DNA of 64,000 nucleotides, from the NCBI RefSeq assembly GCF_004135975.1, contig NZ_CP026538.1, forward strand, positions 3,720,001 through 3,784,000, written 5' to 3'. The notes beneath the pieces were generated by a model. It made no database searches and had not been told where the DNA came from. It saw only the letters and a list, made by a program, of their open reading frames with translations. Positions 41,620-49,557 of this stretch are shown here, piece by piece. Source of the DNA: Solidesulfovibrio carbinolicus (GTDB lineage Bacteria; Desulfobacterota; Desulfovibrionia; Desulfovibrionales; Desulfovibrionaceae). Made by a program: the position numbers and the translations under genes. Every line of letters starts with the position of its first letter. Position 1 is the stretch's first letter.

Positions 41620-43104
41620 ATGGAATTTCCCCATTGTCAGGCCGTGCCCCTGGCCGGCGCGGCGGTGCTGCCGCCGGTGCTGTTTCGGCGCGAAATTCTG
41701 GCCCGGGTGGACGCCGGCTGGCGGATGCTGGCGCTTTTCGGTCTGCCCTGCCCGGGCGGCGTCGGACTGTGCTGCCTGCTTGGCCGCGACGCCGACGGCC
41801 GGCTGGCGTTTTTGCGCCAGGTCCCGGCCGAAAGCTATCCGTCGCTCACCCCGGACTGCCCCCAGGCCCATCTGTTCGAGCGCGAAGTCCATGAACAGTG
41901 GGGCATCGTCCCCCAAGGCCATCCCTGGCTCAAGCCGGTGCGCTTCACCGGCTGCCCGGCCCGGCCCGAGGAACCCCGTCCGGCCCCGGGCGTGACCGAC
42001 CATTTCCGTCTGCGCGGCGAGGAAGCCCATGAAGTGGCCGTGGGGCCGGTCCATGCCGGCATCATCGAACCCGGGCATTTCCGCTTCCAATGCTCCGGCG
42101 AGGACGTCTACCACCTGGAGATCAGCCTGGGCTTCCAGCATCGGGGCATCGAGGCCCGGCTTATCGGCGGCCCGGACAAGCGCACCATCCATTTCATGGA
42201 GACCCTGGCCGGCGACACCACCATCGGCCATAGCCTGGCCCACGCCGCCCTCGTGGAGGCCCTGACCGAAACCGCCGTGCCGGCCCGGGGCCGGGCCATC
42301 GCCCGCATCGCCCTGGAGCTGGAGCGCCTGGCCAACCACACCGGCGACCTCGGGGCCATGGCCGGCGACGTGGGCTACCAGCCCACCATGGCTTACTGCG
42401 GCCGCATCCGGGGCGATTTCCTCAATCTCACCGGGCTTGTCTGCGGCAACCGCTTCGGCCGGGGGCTGGTGCGGCCCGGCGGCGTCGCCTTTGATCTCGA
42501 CAAGCCGACCATCCGCGAGCTGCTCTCGCGCCTGGAGCTGACCCGCCGGGCGGCCTTTGGCGCGGCCGAGCTGCTGTTTTTGTCCTCCACCACCCTGGCC
42601 CGGTTCGAGGGCACGGGGCGGGTCAGCGCCGAAACGGCCCGGGAAATCGGGCTGGTGGGGCCGCCGGCCCGGGCCTGCGGCCTGCCCCGCGACGCCCGCC
42701 ACGCCTTCCCCCTGCCCGGGGCCGGCCCCAAGGACATCCCCATGCAGCTCCACGACTTCGGCGGCGTCTACGCCCGGGCCTTGGTGCGGCGGCTGGAGAT
42801 GGAAGCCTCCCTGGACTTCATCCACGACGCCCTCATCGGCCTGCCCGAGGGACCGGTGCGCCAACTGCCCGCAGGCGGGCTGCCGGGCGGCATGGTGGCC
42901 GTGGGGCTGACCGAAGGCTGGCGCGGCGAAATCTGCCACGTGGCCGTCACCGGCGACGACGGCCGGTTCGCCGCCTACAAGGTGGTCGATCCGTCCTTCC
43001 ACAACTGGTTCGGCCTGGCCGTGGCCCTGCGCGGCCAGCAGATTTCCGATTTCCCCCTGTGCAACAAGAGCTTCAACCTGTCCTATTGCGGACATGATCT
43101 CTAG
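41620..43104 (+). CDS. Ehr large subunit: NuoC-NuoD-like fusion without nickel ligands
   Basis: 494 residues. Residues 1-110 are NuoC-like (LFEREVHEQWGIVPQGHP); the rest is NuoD/[NiFe] large-subunit-like (FQHRGIEARLIGG, RIALELERLANHTGDLGAM). The first nickel motif, R-x-C-G-x-C in hydrogenases, is LAGDTTIGHS here (about 196-205) with no cysteine. The last motif, normally DPCxxC, is FPLCNKSFNLSYC, with C481 and C490 wrongly spaced. A [NiFe] site therefore cannot form as in hydrogenases. This matches the Ehr class described between complex I and group 4 hydrogenases. The electron-accepting substrate is unknown. GGGAGG nine bases upstream supports ATG 41620. Confidence 0.88.
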   Translation: MEFPHCQAVPLAGAAVLPPVLFRREILARVDAGWRMLALFGLPCPGGVGLCCLLGRDADGRLAFLRQVPAESYPSLTPDCPQAHLFEREVHEQWGIVPQGHPWLKPVRFTGCPARPEEPRPAPGVTDHFRLRGEEAHEVAVGPVHAGIIEPGHFRFQCSGEDVYHLEISLGFQHRGIEARLIGGPDKRTIHFMETLAGDTTIGHSLAHAALVEALTETAVPARGRAIARIALELERLANHTGDLGAMAGDVGYQPTMAYCGRIRGDFLNLTGLVCGNRFGRGLVRPGGVAFDLDKPTIRELLSRLELTRRAAFGAAELLFLSSTTLARFEGTGRVSAETAREIGLVGPPARACGLPRDARHAFPLPGAGPKDIPMQLHDFGGVYARALVRRLEMEASLDFIHDALIGLPEGPVRQLPAGGLPGGMVAVGLTEGWRGEICHVAVTGDDGRFAAYKVVDPSFHNWFGLAVALRGQQISDFPLCNKSFNLSYCGHDL

Positions 43105-43115
43105 GACCGGCGCCT

Positions 43116-43892
43116 ATGCTCAATATCCTGCTTGAACGCCTGCGCCAGGGAAAGCGCACCGTGGCTTTCCCCGCCGCCATGCCGCCGCTGCCGCCGCGTT
43201 TTCGGGGCCTGCCGGTCCTGGCCGAGTCGCCCTGCGCCGCAGGCTGCGCCTCCTGCGCCGGGGCCTGCCCCACCGGGGCGCTGGGGGCCGATGAACAGGG
43301 CCTCTACCTGGACCTGGGCCGCTGCATCCTGTGCGGAACCTGCGCCGAAGCCTGCCCGGGCCGGCGGGTCAGCTTCTCGCGCGACCACCGGCTGGCCTCT
43401 TCCACCCGGGACGGGCTGGTGCTGCGCCCGGGCGGCCGGCTGCCCCATGTCGCGCCCCTGGAGCCGGCCCGGCGCAAGCTCTTCGCCAAATCCCTGCGCC
43501 TGCGCCAGGTGAGCGCCGGGGGCTGCAACGCCTGCGAAGCCGACACCAATGTGCTCACCACCATCGTGTTTGACCTCGGGCGCTTTGGCATCGATTTCGT
43601 GGCCTCGCCGCGCCACGCCGACGGCGTGGCCGTCACCGGGCCGGTGACGCGCAACATGCTGGAAGCCACGCTTGGAACCTTCGCCGCCGTGCCCGATCCC
43701 CGGGTGGGCATCGCCATCGGGACCTGCGCCATTTCGGGCGGGCTTTTCGACGGCAGCCCCGAGACCACCGGCGGGGCCACGCCCCATCTGCCGCTCGATC
43801 TCTATATTCCGGGCTGCCCTCCCCATCCCCTGACCATCCTCGACGGCCTGCTGCGGCTTTTGGGGCAGCAGACGCCGCCGCCGACGGCCTAA
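43116..43892 (+). CDS. Ehr small subunit: ferredoxin (HyfH-like) fused to NuoB/HyfI-like domain
   Basis: 258 residues. Residues about 40-85 hold 4Fe-4S motifs (CAAGCASCAGACP and CILCGTCAEACP). From about 130 the sequence is NuoB-like with the proximal-cluster cysteines in GGCNACEAD, IGTCAISGG and IPGCPPHP, so cluster N2 should be intact. Together with the large subunit it forms the electron-input arm. Hydrogenase-4 encodes these as two genes; here they are one. Last gene of the operon. Confidence 0.88.
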   Translation: MLNILLERLRQGKRTVAFPAAMPPLPPRFRGLPVLAESPCAAGCASCAGACPTGALGADEQGLYLDLGRCILCGTCAEACPGRRVSFSRDHRLASSTRDGLVLRPGGRLPHVAPLEPARRKLFAKSLRLRQVSAGGCNACEADTNVLTTIVFDLGRFGIDFVASPRHADGVAVTGPVTRNMLEATLGTFAAVPDPRVGIAIGTCAISGGLFDGSPETTGGATPHLPLDLYIPGCPPHPLTILDGLLRLLGQQTPPPTA

Positions 43893-43990
43893 GCGGACTG
43901 GCGAGAGTTGCGAAACGGCCCGAAAGGGTGCAAAAGGGAGGATCGGCGCACCCATCCGGTGGACCCGCAACCAACTGCCAAGGAGTCGAA

Positions 43991-44542
43991 ATGCCCACCG
44001 CCACGAATTTCACGCTCTTTAGCGGCGGCGCCCAGGGCGCTGAAGCCGAATTCGGAAGACAGGCCGAGCGCTACGGCGTCGCGGAAGTCAATTTCACCTT
44101 CGAAGGCCATCGCATCGACCGCACCCGCGGCATCCGCGTGCTGACCAGCGAGGAGCTGGAGAAAAAAGACGTCAGCCTGACCTACGTCTCCAAACTGCTC
44201 GGCCGCAAATTCAGCAACGGCCCGCAGATCCGCATGGTGCTGCGCACCATCATGCACCAGATCGACGCGGGGCTTGAGATCTTCGTCGTCGGCACGATCC
44301 TGGAAGACGGCACGGTCACCGGCGGCACGGGCTGGGGCGCGGAATTCGCCAAGATCTGCAACAAGCCGCTGCATGTCTTCTGCCAGGAGAAGCAGGCCTG
44401 GTTCAGCTGGGAGCATGGGGCCTGGAAAGCCGGCGGCGAGCCGGTCATCACCCACACCCATTTTACCGGCACGGGAACCCGCTTCCCCAACGAGGCCGGC
44501 CTGGCCGCCATCGACGGCCTTTTCAAACGTACTTTCGGCTAG
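43991..44542 (+). CDS. Rossmann-like protein, possibly SLOG superfamily
   Basis: 183 residues. The opening LFSGGAQGAEAEFGRQAERYG resembles the SGGA-x-G-A-D loop of SLOG/YpsA-like nucleotide-binding proteins. FVVGTILEDGTVTGGTGWGAEFAKICNKPLHVF resembles the second conserved strand-loop. No exact family is recognised and the ligand is unknown. AAGGAG precedes ATG 43991. It lies 98 bases after the Ehr operon on the same strand and could be a seventh, weakly linked gene; its own terminator follows. Confidence 0.55.
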   Translation: MPTATNFTLFSGGAQGAEAEFGRQAERYGVAEVNFTFEGHRIDRTRGIRVLTSEELEKKDVSLTYVSKLLGRKFSNGPQIRMVLRTIMHQIDAGLEIFVVGTILEDGTVTGGTGWGAEFAKICNKPLHVFCQEKQAWFSWEHGAWKAGGEPVITHTHFTGTGTRFPNEAGLAAIDGLFKRTFG

Positions 44543-44571
44543 CGCCGACCACGCGCCACGCGAAACAGATA

Positions 44572-44608
44572 GCCCCGGCGCGCCTTGGAAGGCGCGCCGG
44601 GGCTTTAT
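44572..44608 (+). terminator. Rho-independent terminator of the SLOG-like gene
   Basis: GCCCCGGCGCGCC and GGCGCGCCGGGGC pair exactly around six bases and are followed by TTTAT. Confidence 0.88.
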
Positions 44609-44655
44609 CATTGCGATACGGCGGACTTCCGCCCCCCTCTACCCCTTTTCCCCTT

Positions 44656-44700
44656 TGGGGGGGCCGGGGGCCTCAGGCCCCCGGCCGCCGGAGGCACTCT
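44656..44700 (-). repeat. Dispersed 3'-end palindromic repeat, copy 5
   Basis: Lies 14 bases after the murI stop and is oriented with murI. The C run is followed by AAAGGGGAAAAGGGG, the best preserved tail of the family. Confidence 0.88.
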
Positions 44701-44713
44701 TCTCTTTACCTTC

Positions 44714-45526
44714 CTAACATTTATCCAAATTTTCCAGTCGCACGTCCGCCATCTCCCGCCCCAGGAAGCGTTGGCCGATTGCCTGGAACCGGTGGGGCAT
44801 GTCGGTGACGTGGAAGCTGTGGCGCGGCGAGGGGCCGGCGTGGCGCAGGCCTTTTTCGTCGAGGATGGCGGCGGCGCGCCGGGCCACGGCCGTGGCCGAG
44901 TCCTGCAGGCGCACGGATGGGCCGACGACTTCGGCCAAAAGCGGGGCCAGCAGCGGATAGTGGGTGCAGCCCAGGATCAGGGTGTCGAGGTTTTCGGCGG
45001 CCAGGGGGGCCAGGTATTCGGCGGCGATGAGGCGCGTGGCCGGGTGGTCGGTGAGGCCTTCCTCGGCCAGGGGGACAAACAGCGGGCAGGCCTTGGCCAC
45101 GGTGTGGACGTCCGGGCCGCCAAGGCGGGCAAGCGCCTGTTCGTAAGCGCGGCTGGCTACGGTGGAAGGAGTGGCGATGATGCCGATCCGCCGGGTGCGG
45201 GTGGCGGCCAGGGCGCTGGTCGCTCCGGCGTCGATGACTTCCAGGACCGGCACGGGAGCGATGTTTGTTATGGCCGGCAGGGCCACGGCGGCCATGGTGT
45301 TGCAGGCGACGATGAGGAGCTTGACGTTTTTTTCGAGCAAAAACCGGGTGATCTGGGCGGCGTAGCGGGCCACGGTGTCCGGGGATTTGACGCCGTAGGG
45401 AACGCGGGCGGTGTCGCCGAAGTAGACGACCGGTTCGTTGGGCAAAAGATCCATGACGGCGCGGGCCACGGTGAGGCCGCCGACGCCGGAGTCGAAGATG
45501 CCGATGGGGGAGTTGTTGTCGTGCAC
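44714..45526 (-). CDS. murI: Glutamate racemase
   Basis: 270 residues, normal length. It converts L- to D-glutamate for peptidoglycan. Both catalytic cysteine motifs are intact: VACNTMAA near residue 75 and LGCTHYPLL near 187. The N-terminal IGIFDSGVGGLTV and YFGDTARVPYG are standard. The start is GTG at 45526 with only a weak AAGGG upstream. The gene is followed 3' by a dispersed repeat. Confidence 0.95.
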   Translation of the reverse strand: MHDNNSPIGIFDSGVGGLTVARAVMDLLPNEPVVYFGDTARVPYGVKSPDTVARYAAQITRFLLEKNVKLLIVACNTMAAVALPAITNIAPVPVLEVIDAGATSALAATRTRRIGIIATPSTVASRAYEQALARLGGPDVHTVAKACPLFVPLAEEGLTDHPATRLIAAEYLAPLAAENLDTLILGCTHYPLLAPLLAEVVGPSVRLQDSATAVARRAAAILDEKGLRHAGPSPRHSFHVTDMPHRFQAIGQRFLGREMADVRLENLDKC

Positions 45527-45602
45527 GGGGTGTCGCCCTTGGGGGAATTACGTCCGGGGCATGCCGGGCGCAGGGCGGTTGGAACGCCGACAGGCGGCGG
45601 CG

Positions 45603-48308
45603 TCAAGCCTTTTTTCGCGCTGCCTCGGCCCGCCTGTCCAGGGCGCGCTTCATGGCGTCGAGCATTTCCGCGACCTTGACCGGCTTGGCCAGATGGTCGT
45701 CCAGGCCGGCTTCCAGGAAGCGTTCGCGGTCGCCGGCCATGGCGTAGGCGGTGAGCGCGACGATGGGCACCTGGGGATCGAAAAGGCCGTCGGCGTTTTC
45801 GCGGATGCGCCGGGTGGCCTCCAGGCCGTCCATGACGGGCATCTGGATGTCCATGAGGATGATGTCCACGGGCTGGGAATCCCTGGTGGCCAGGACGTCC
45901 AGGGCTTGCTGGCCGTTGTCGGCCGTGCGCACGACGTAGCCGACCTTTTGCAGCATACGCTGCGCGGCCATGCGGTTCATGGGGTCGTCCTCCACCACCA
46001 AAGCGACCTGGCCGGAGGCGACGACGGCCTGCCCGACATTCCCGCAGGGGACCTGGGCCTGGTCCGGGAGCGGGATCAGGGGGATGACCGCCCGCATGGA
46101 CGTGCCCTGGCCTTCGACGCTGCACAGGTGGATGCGTCCGCCCATGAGTTCGACCAGGCGTTTGACGATGGCCAGCCCCAGGCCCACGCCGCCCTGGGGG
46201 CCGGCGGCGGGGTCGGTCTGGACAAAGGGCGAAAACACGCTGTCGAGCTTGTGGCCGGGGATGCCCCGACCGGTGTCGGCCACGACAAAAACGACGTCGC
46301 ATGGCGCGCCTTCCCGGGGCTGGCTGTCGGGATCGCCGAGGAAAACGGCCACGTGGACGAAGCCGGAGTCGGTGTATTTGACGGCGTTGCCGACGAGATT
46401 GAGCAGGATCTGGCGCAGCCGGACGTCGTCGCCCATAACGCGCCGGGGGAGCCCCTGGGCCAGATCGACGCTCAGCGCCAGGTTCTTGTTGCGGGCCATG
46501 GGACCGAAAACGTCCAGGACAGCCTGGCGGATGTCCTCCAGCTCAAAGGCGGTCTGCTGCAGAACCAAGGCTCCGGACTCGACCTTGCTGAGGTCGAGGA
46601 TGTCGCCGAGCAGGCGGCTTAAGCGTCCGGCGGCCCGGCCGGCCATGGCGACGTATTCCTGTTGCTCGTCGGTGAGCGCGGTGGTCTCCAGCAGCTGGAG
46701 CATCCCCACGACGCCGTTTATGGGCGTGCGTATCTCGTGGCTCATGTTGGCCAGGAACTCGCTTTTGGCCCGGCTGCCGGCGTCGGCCATTTCCTTGGCC
46801 CGGCGCAGTTCCTGTTCGTATTGGTATTGTTCGGTGACGTCGCGGTTGGAGCCGCGCCGTCCGAGGTCCTCGCCGCCGGGGCCGATGATGCGGCCGCAGA
46901 CGTGGGCGATGTGGGCGACGCGGCCGTCGGCGCGCAGGATGCGGAAGTGGAGTTCCTCGTGGACGGCCTCCAGGGCCTCCGGAGTGTCGAAATGGGCGTC
47001 CCATCTGGCCCGGTCCTCGGGATGGATGAGGTCGCGCACGGCCAGGGAGCCCGGGCCGAGGAAGGCTTCGGGCGGATGGCCCGAGACGCGGACGCAGGCC
47101 GGCGAGACCCAGCGGCACTTGCCGTCGGGGCCGTCCCAGAATTCCCAGTCATGGGAATTGTCAGCCACGATGCGGAAAATGTGTTCCCGCTCGGCCAGCC
47201 GGGCTTCGGCCTGCTGGCGGGCATCCTCAGCCAGACGGCGTTCGGCGGCCCGGGCGGCCAGCAGGTCGGCGGCGCGGGTGAACGCCTCGCCCACGGCGGC
47301 GGTTTCGGCCAGTCCGAAGCGCCGCCGCGGCAGGGGCAGGCCCTGGCCCAGGGCTTCGGCCGCCGGAACGAGGGCGTCGATGGAGCCGGCGATGTGCCGG
47401 GCCAGGGACAGGGCCAGCAAAAATCCGCCCAGGGACAGGGCCAGGACGCCGCCGCCGGTCCACCACAGCCAGCCGCGCACCTCGGCCAAGAGCACGCTAC
47501 GGGGCACGGCCACGGCCACCCCCCAGCCCGAGCCCTCGGCTTGGTCGTAGGCGGCCAGGGCCGGCTCGCCGTCAAGGCGGATGGCCTCGTAGGCGGGAAC
47601 GTCGCCCTGGGGCAGCGACAACCCGTCCAACAATTCGCCGGCCGGCCGGCCGGCCCAGGTTTCGGGCTGGCCGGCCCGGGCGGCCACCACGCCGGCGGCG
47701 TCGATGACGGCGGCGGTCCAGCCGGCGGGCAGGAGTTCCGTGGTCAACATTTGGTCGAAGCGGGCGACCGGCACGGTCATGGCCAGGTCGTAGCGCACGG
47801 CCGCGCCGTGCCAGACCGGCATGTCGAGGCTGACGAGGTAGCGGCCGGTGACCGCGCCGCGAAAGAGGTTGCTGATGCCGGGTCGGCCGGTTTCAAACAC
47901 GCGGCGCACGCTCTCGCGCACGGCCCGCTTGGGCAGGGGCGCGCCTTCGGGCAGATAGGAATTGAAAATCTGCTGTCCGGAGGCCTCGGCCACGATGACG
48001 TCGGAGGAGGGGTAGCCGGCGAGCAAGGTTTTCACTTGTCGCCGAAACACGGCGAACTCGCCGGTCTGCAGGGCCGGGGAGGTGGCCAGGCCTTCGGCGG
48101 CGGCCAGCAGGATGGCAAATTCGCGGTCCACGGCCAGGGAGAGGTTTCGGGCGACCTCGGCCATGTGGGTCTGTATCTGGTTTTTTTTGGCCTCGTAGGC
48201 GTAGTGGACGAGGTAGGCGGCGCACAGCCACACGGGCAGGACGCAGGCGGCGACGAGGCCGGCAAGGTGGAGCCGCAGGGAGCGCGGGGGGGGGGTGGGA
48301 GCGGTCAT
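45603..48308 (-). CDS. Hybrid sensor histidine kinase / response regulator
   Basis: 901 residues. A membrane helix (about 12-35), a periplasmic dCache-like sensor (about 40-275), a second helix (about 282-302) and a HAMP-like linker lead to a PAS/PAC domain (about 375-495), HisKA with H524 in FLANMSHEIRTP, HATPase (G-rich DTGRGIP and GVGLGLAIVKRL) and a receiver domain with D820 in LMDIQMPVMDG and K875. The output partner is not encoded next door. Codons 4-8 contain a run of ten C (48286-48295), which makes the frame near the start prone to slippage. Confidence 0.9.
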   Translation of the reverse strand: MTAPTPPPRSLRLHLAGLVAACVLPVWLCAAYLVHYAYEAKKNQIQTHMAEVARNLSLAVDREFAILLAAAEGLATSPALQTGEFAVFRRQVKTLLAGYPSSDVIVAEASGQQIFNSYLPEGAPLPKRAVRESVRRVFETGRPGISNLFRGAVTGRYLVSLDMPVWHGAAVRYDLAMTVPVARFDQMLTTELLPAGWTAAVIDAAGVVAARAGQPETWAGRPAGELLDGLSLPQGDVPAYEAIRLDGEPALAAYDQAEGSGWGVAVAVPRSVLLAEVRGWLWWTGGGVLALSLGGFLLALSLARHIAGSIDALVPAAEALGQGLPLPRRRFGLAETAAVGEAFTRAADLLAARAAERRLAEDARQQAEARLAEREHIFRIVADNSHDWEFWDGPDGKCRWVSPACVRVSGHPPEAFLGPGSLAVRDLIHPEDRARWDAHFDTPEALEAVHEELHFRILRADGRVAHIAHVCGRIIGPGGEDLGRRGSNRDVTEQYQYEQELRRAKEMADAGSRAKSEFLANMSHEIRTPINGVVGMLQLLETTALTDEQQEYVAMAGRAAGRLSRLLGDILDLSKVESGALVLQQTAFELEDIRQAVLDVFGPMARNKNLALSVDLAQGLPRRVMGDDVRLRQILLNLVGNAVKYTDSGFVHVAVFLGDPDSQPREGAPCDVVFVVADTGRGIPGHKLDSVFSPFVQTDPAAGPQGGVGLGLAIVKRLVELMGGRIHLCSVEGQGTSMRAVIPLIPLPDQAQVPCGNVGQAVVASGQVALVVEDDPMNRMAAQRMLQKVGYVVRTADNGQQALDVLATRDSQPVDIILMDIQMPVMDGLEATRRIRENADGLFDPQVPIVALTAYAMAGDRERFLEAGLDDHLAKPVKVAEMLDAMKRALDRRAEAARKKA
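48286..48295. repeat. Homopolymer of ten G (C on the coding strand) at the start of the histidine kinase
   Basis: Ten consecutive G on the plus strand encode the T-P-P-P region just after the start codon of the hybrid kinase. A one-base change would shift the frame after about eight codons. Confidence 0.9.
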
Positions 48309-48570
48309 GGGCCTATCCTGCTGGCGCGGCGCGGGCGCGGGAGTCTTCTGTTCTCCGAGTATAAGCACGGAAGGCCGCATCCTGTCCATGCGCGCGTCGG
48401 GCCTCGACCTGATTGGGGCGTTTCGACGGGCTGTCCGTCGCCTGGGGACCAGGGACGCGGGAAAGGCGGCGCGGCGTTTTTGTCCGTCGCGGCGGCAGTG
48501 CGGCCGGGCTCATCCGGGAACCTGTCGACCGGGATTGGCCGGGCTGCAAATCGTGCACAATTGCAACATA

Positions 48571-48585
48571 GTGCAAATACGCAAC
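48571..48585 (+). promoter_or_regulatory. TGCAAA-N2-CGCAAC motif, copy 1
   Basis: TGCAAATACGCAAC, embedded in a run of GCAA repeats (48545-48585). Candidate regulator site for the hydrogenase operon. Confidence 0.45.
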
Positions 48586-48648
48586 ACAACTTGCCGAGCA
48601 GCTTTCGGCAATTTCCGACAAACATTGAAGGGATTGTACTGAAATCGA

Positions 48649-48662
48649 TGCAAATTCGCAAC
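48649..48662 (+). promoter_or_regulatory. TGCAAA-N2-CGCAAC motif, copy 2
   Basis: TGCAAATTCGCAAC, 78 bases after copy 1 and in the same orientation. Confidence 0.45.
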
Positions 48663-48820
48663 GCTCACCCGCTATCCACAAGCCCCCCGCTCTAAATCGC
48701 CAGGCCAAAAACTCCTCAACAACTTTTAATAACGCAATACCAGTATGTTACGCCTAAAAGCCGAACGCTTGTCCAAAAAGTAGCATACATCTTGCTGCAC
48801 ACGCCTGCCACGCTTTGCAT

Positions 48821-48834
48821 GTTGCGATTTTGCA
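48821..48834 (-). promoter_or_regulatory. TGCAAA-N2-CGCAAC motif, copy 3
   Basis: TGCAAAATCGCAAC on the minus strand, inverted relative to copies 1 and 2. Confidence 0.4.
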
Positions 48835-49050
48835 CTGCCCCACCCGCCGGAGGCAGGCGTCCGGCACATGCGCCTGGCTCTCGGCCGCACTTCGCCCACG
48901 CCACCCCCCCGGCGTCGGCCGCGGCCGGCCCTGGCGGGATCGTCGCGCTTGTCGGGTTGGCGCGACGCATCCCCCGTGCGGCCCGGCTTGTCGTTACAAA
49001 CCCGACCGTGAACTCCGAAGAACGCCATCCGCCGAAAAAGGAGATCATTG

Positions 49051-49557
49051 ATGGAGCCCTGTCTGGCCCCCGCCCTGGCCGAAACCGCCAAGTTCGAAAA
49101 ACTGTGCGGCATCCTCGACCGCTACGACCGCCACCCCGCCCGGCTCGTGCCCATCCTCCAGGCCCTCCAGGAGGAGTACCGCTACCTGCCCCAGGAAGTG
49201 CTGTCCTACGTCGCCACCTCGCTGCGCATCCCCGAAGCCAACGTCTTTGGCGTGGCCACCTTCTACGCCCACTTCGCCCTGGAGCCCAAAGGCAAGTACG
49301 TCGTGCGCCTGTGCGACGGCACCGCCTGCCACGTCAAACAGTCCATCCCCATTCTGGAAGCCCTGCGCGCCCGCCTCGACCTCACCGAGGCCAAGGCCAC
49401 CACGCCCGACATGCTCTTCACCGTCGAAACCGTGGCCTGCCTCGGCGCTTGCGGCCTGGCTCCGGTCCTGGTCATCAACGAGGACGTCTACGGCCAGATG
49501 ACCCCCCAGCGCGCCGTGGACCTCATCGACGCCATCCGCGCCAAGGAGCTGCAATAA
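49051..49557 (+). CDS. hndA: NADH-linked [FeFe] hydrogenase, NuoE-like subunit
   Basis: 168 residues, called HndA in Desulfovibrio fructosivorans and HydC in Thermotoga. It is a thioredoxin-like [2Fe-2S] subunit with ligands in CDGTACHVK and CLGACG, after the NuoE-type helical N-terminus (LVPILQALQEEYRYLPQEVL). It assists electron transfer in the NADH/ferredoxin bifurcating hydrogenase in the cytoplasm. AAAGGAG is well placed for ATG 49051; TTG 49048 is in frame but less likely. The stop shares one base with the next start. Confidence 0.93.
   Translation: MEPCLAPALAETAKFEKLCGILDRYDRHPARLVPILQALQEEYRYLPQEVLSYVATSLRIPEANVFGVATFYAHFALEPKGKYVVRLCDGTACHVKQSIPILEALRARLDLTEAKATTPDMLFTVETVACLGACGLAPVLVINEDVYGQMTPQRAVDLIDAIRAKELQ

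Larger units (their letters stand above)
48309..49050. other. 742-base intergenic region ahead of the hydrogenase operon
   Basis: No convincing gene. 48540-48830 is AT-richer than its surroundings and holds the three TGCAAA-N2-CGCAAC motifs and a weak sigma-54-like sequence (TAGCATACATCTTGCT at 48781-48796), consistent with a long regulatory region or untranslated leader. Confidence 0.5.

Noticed and set aside
48865-48882. Sigma-54 promoter TGGCTCTCGGCCGC ahead of the hydrogenase operon
   Set aside because: The -24 to -12 spacing is one base short and the -12 element does not match.
48792-49556. N-terminal extension of the NuoF-like hydrogenase subunit
   Set aside because: It overlaps the whole NuoE-like gene in another frame; ATG 49557 overlaps that gene's stop as expected for coupled genes.
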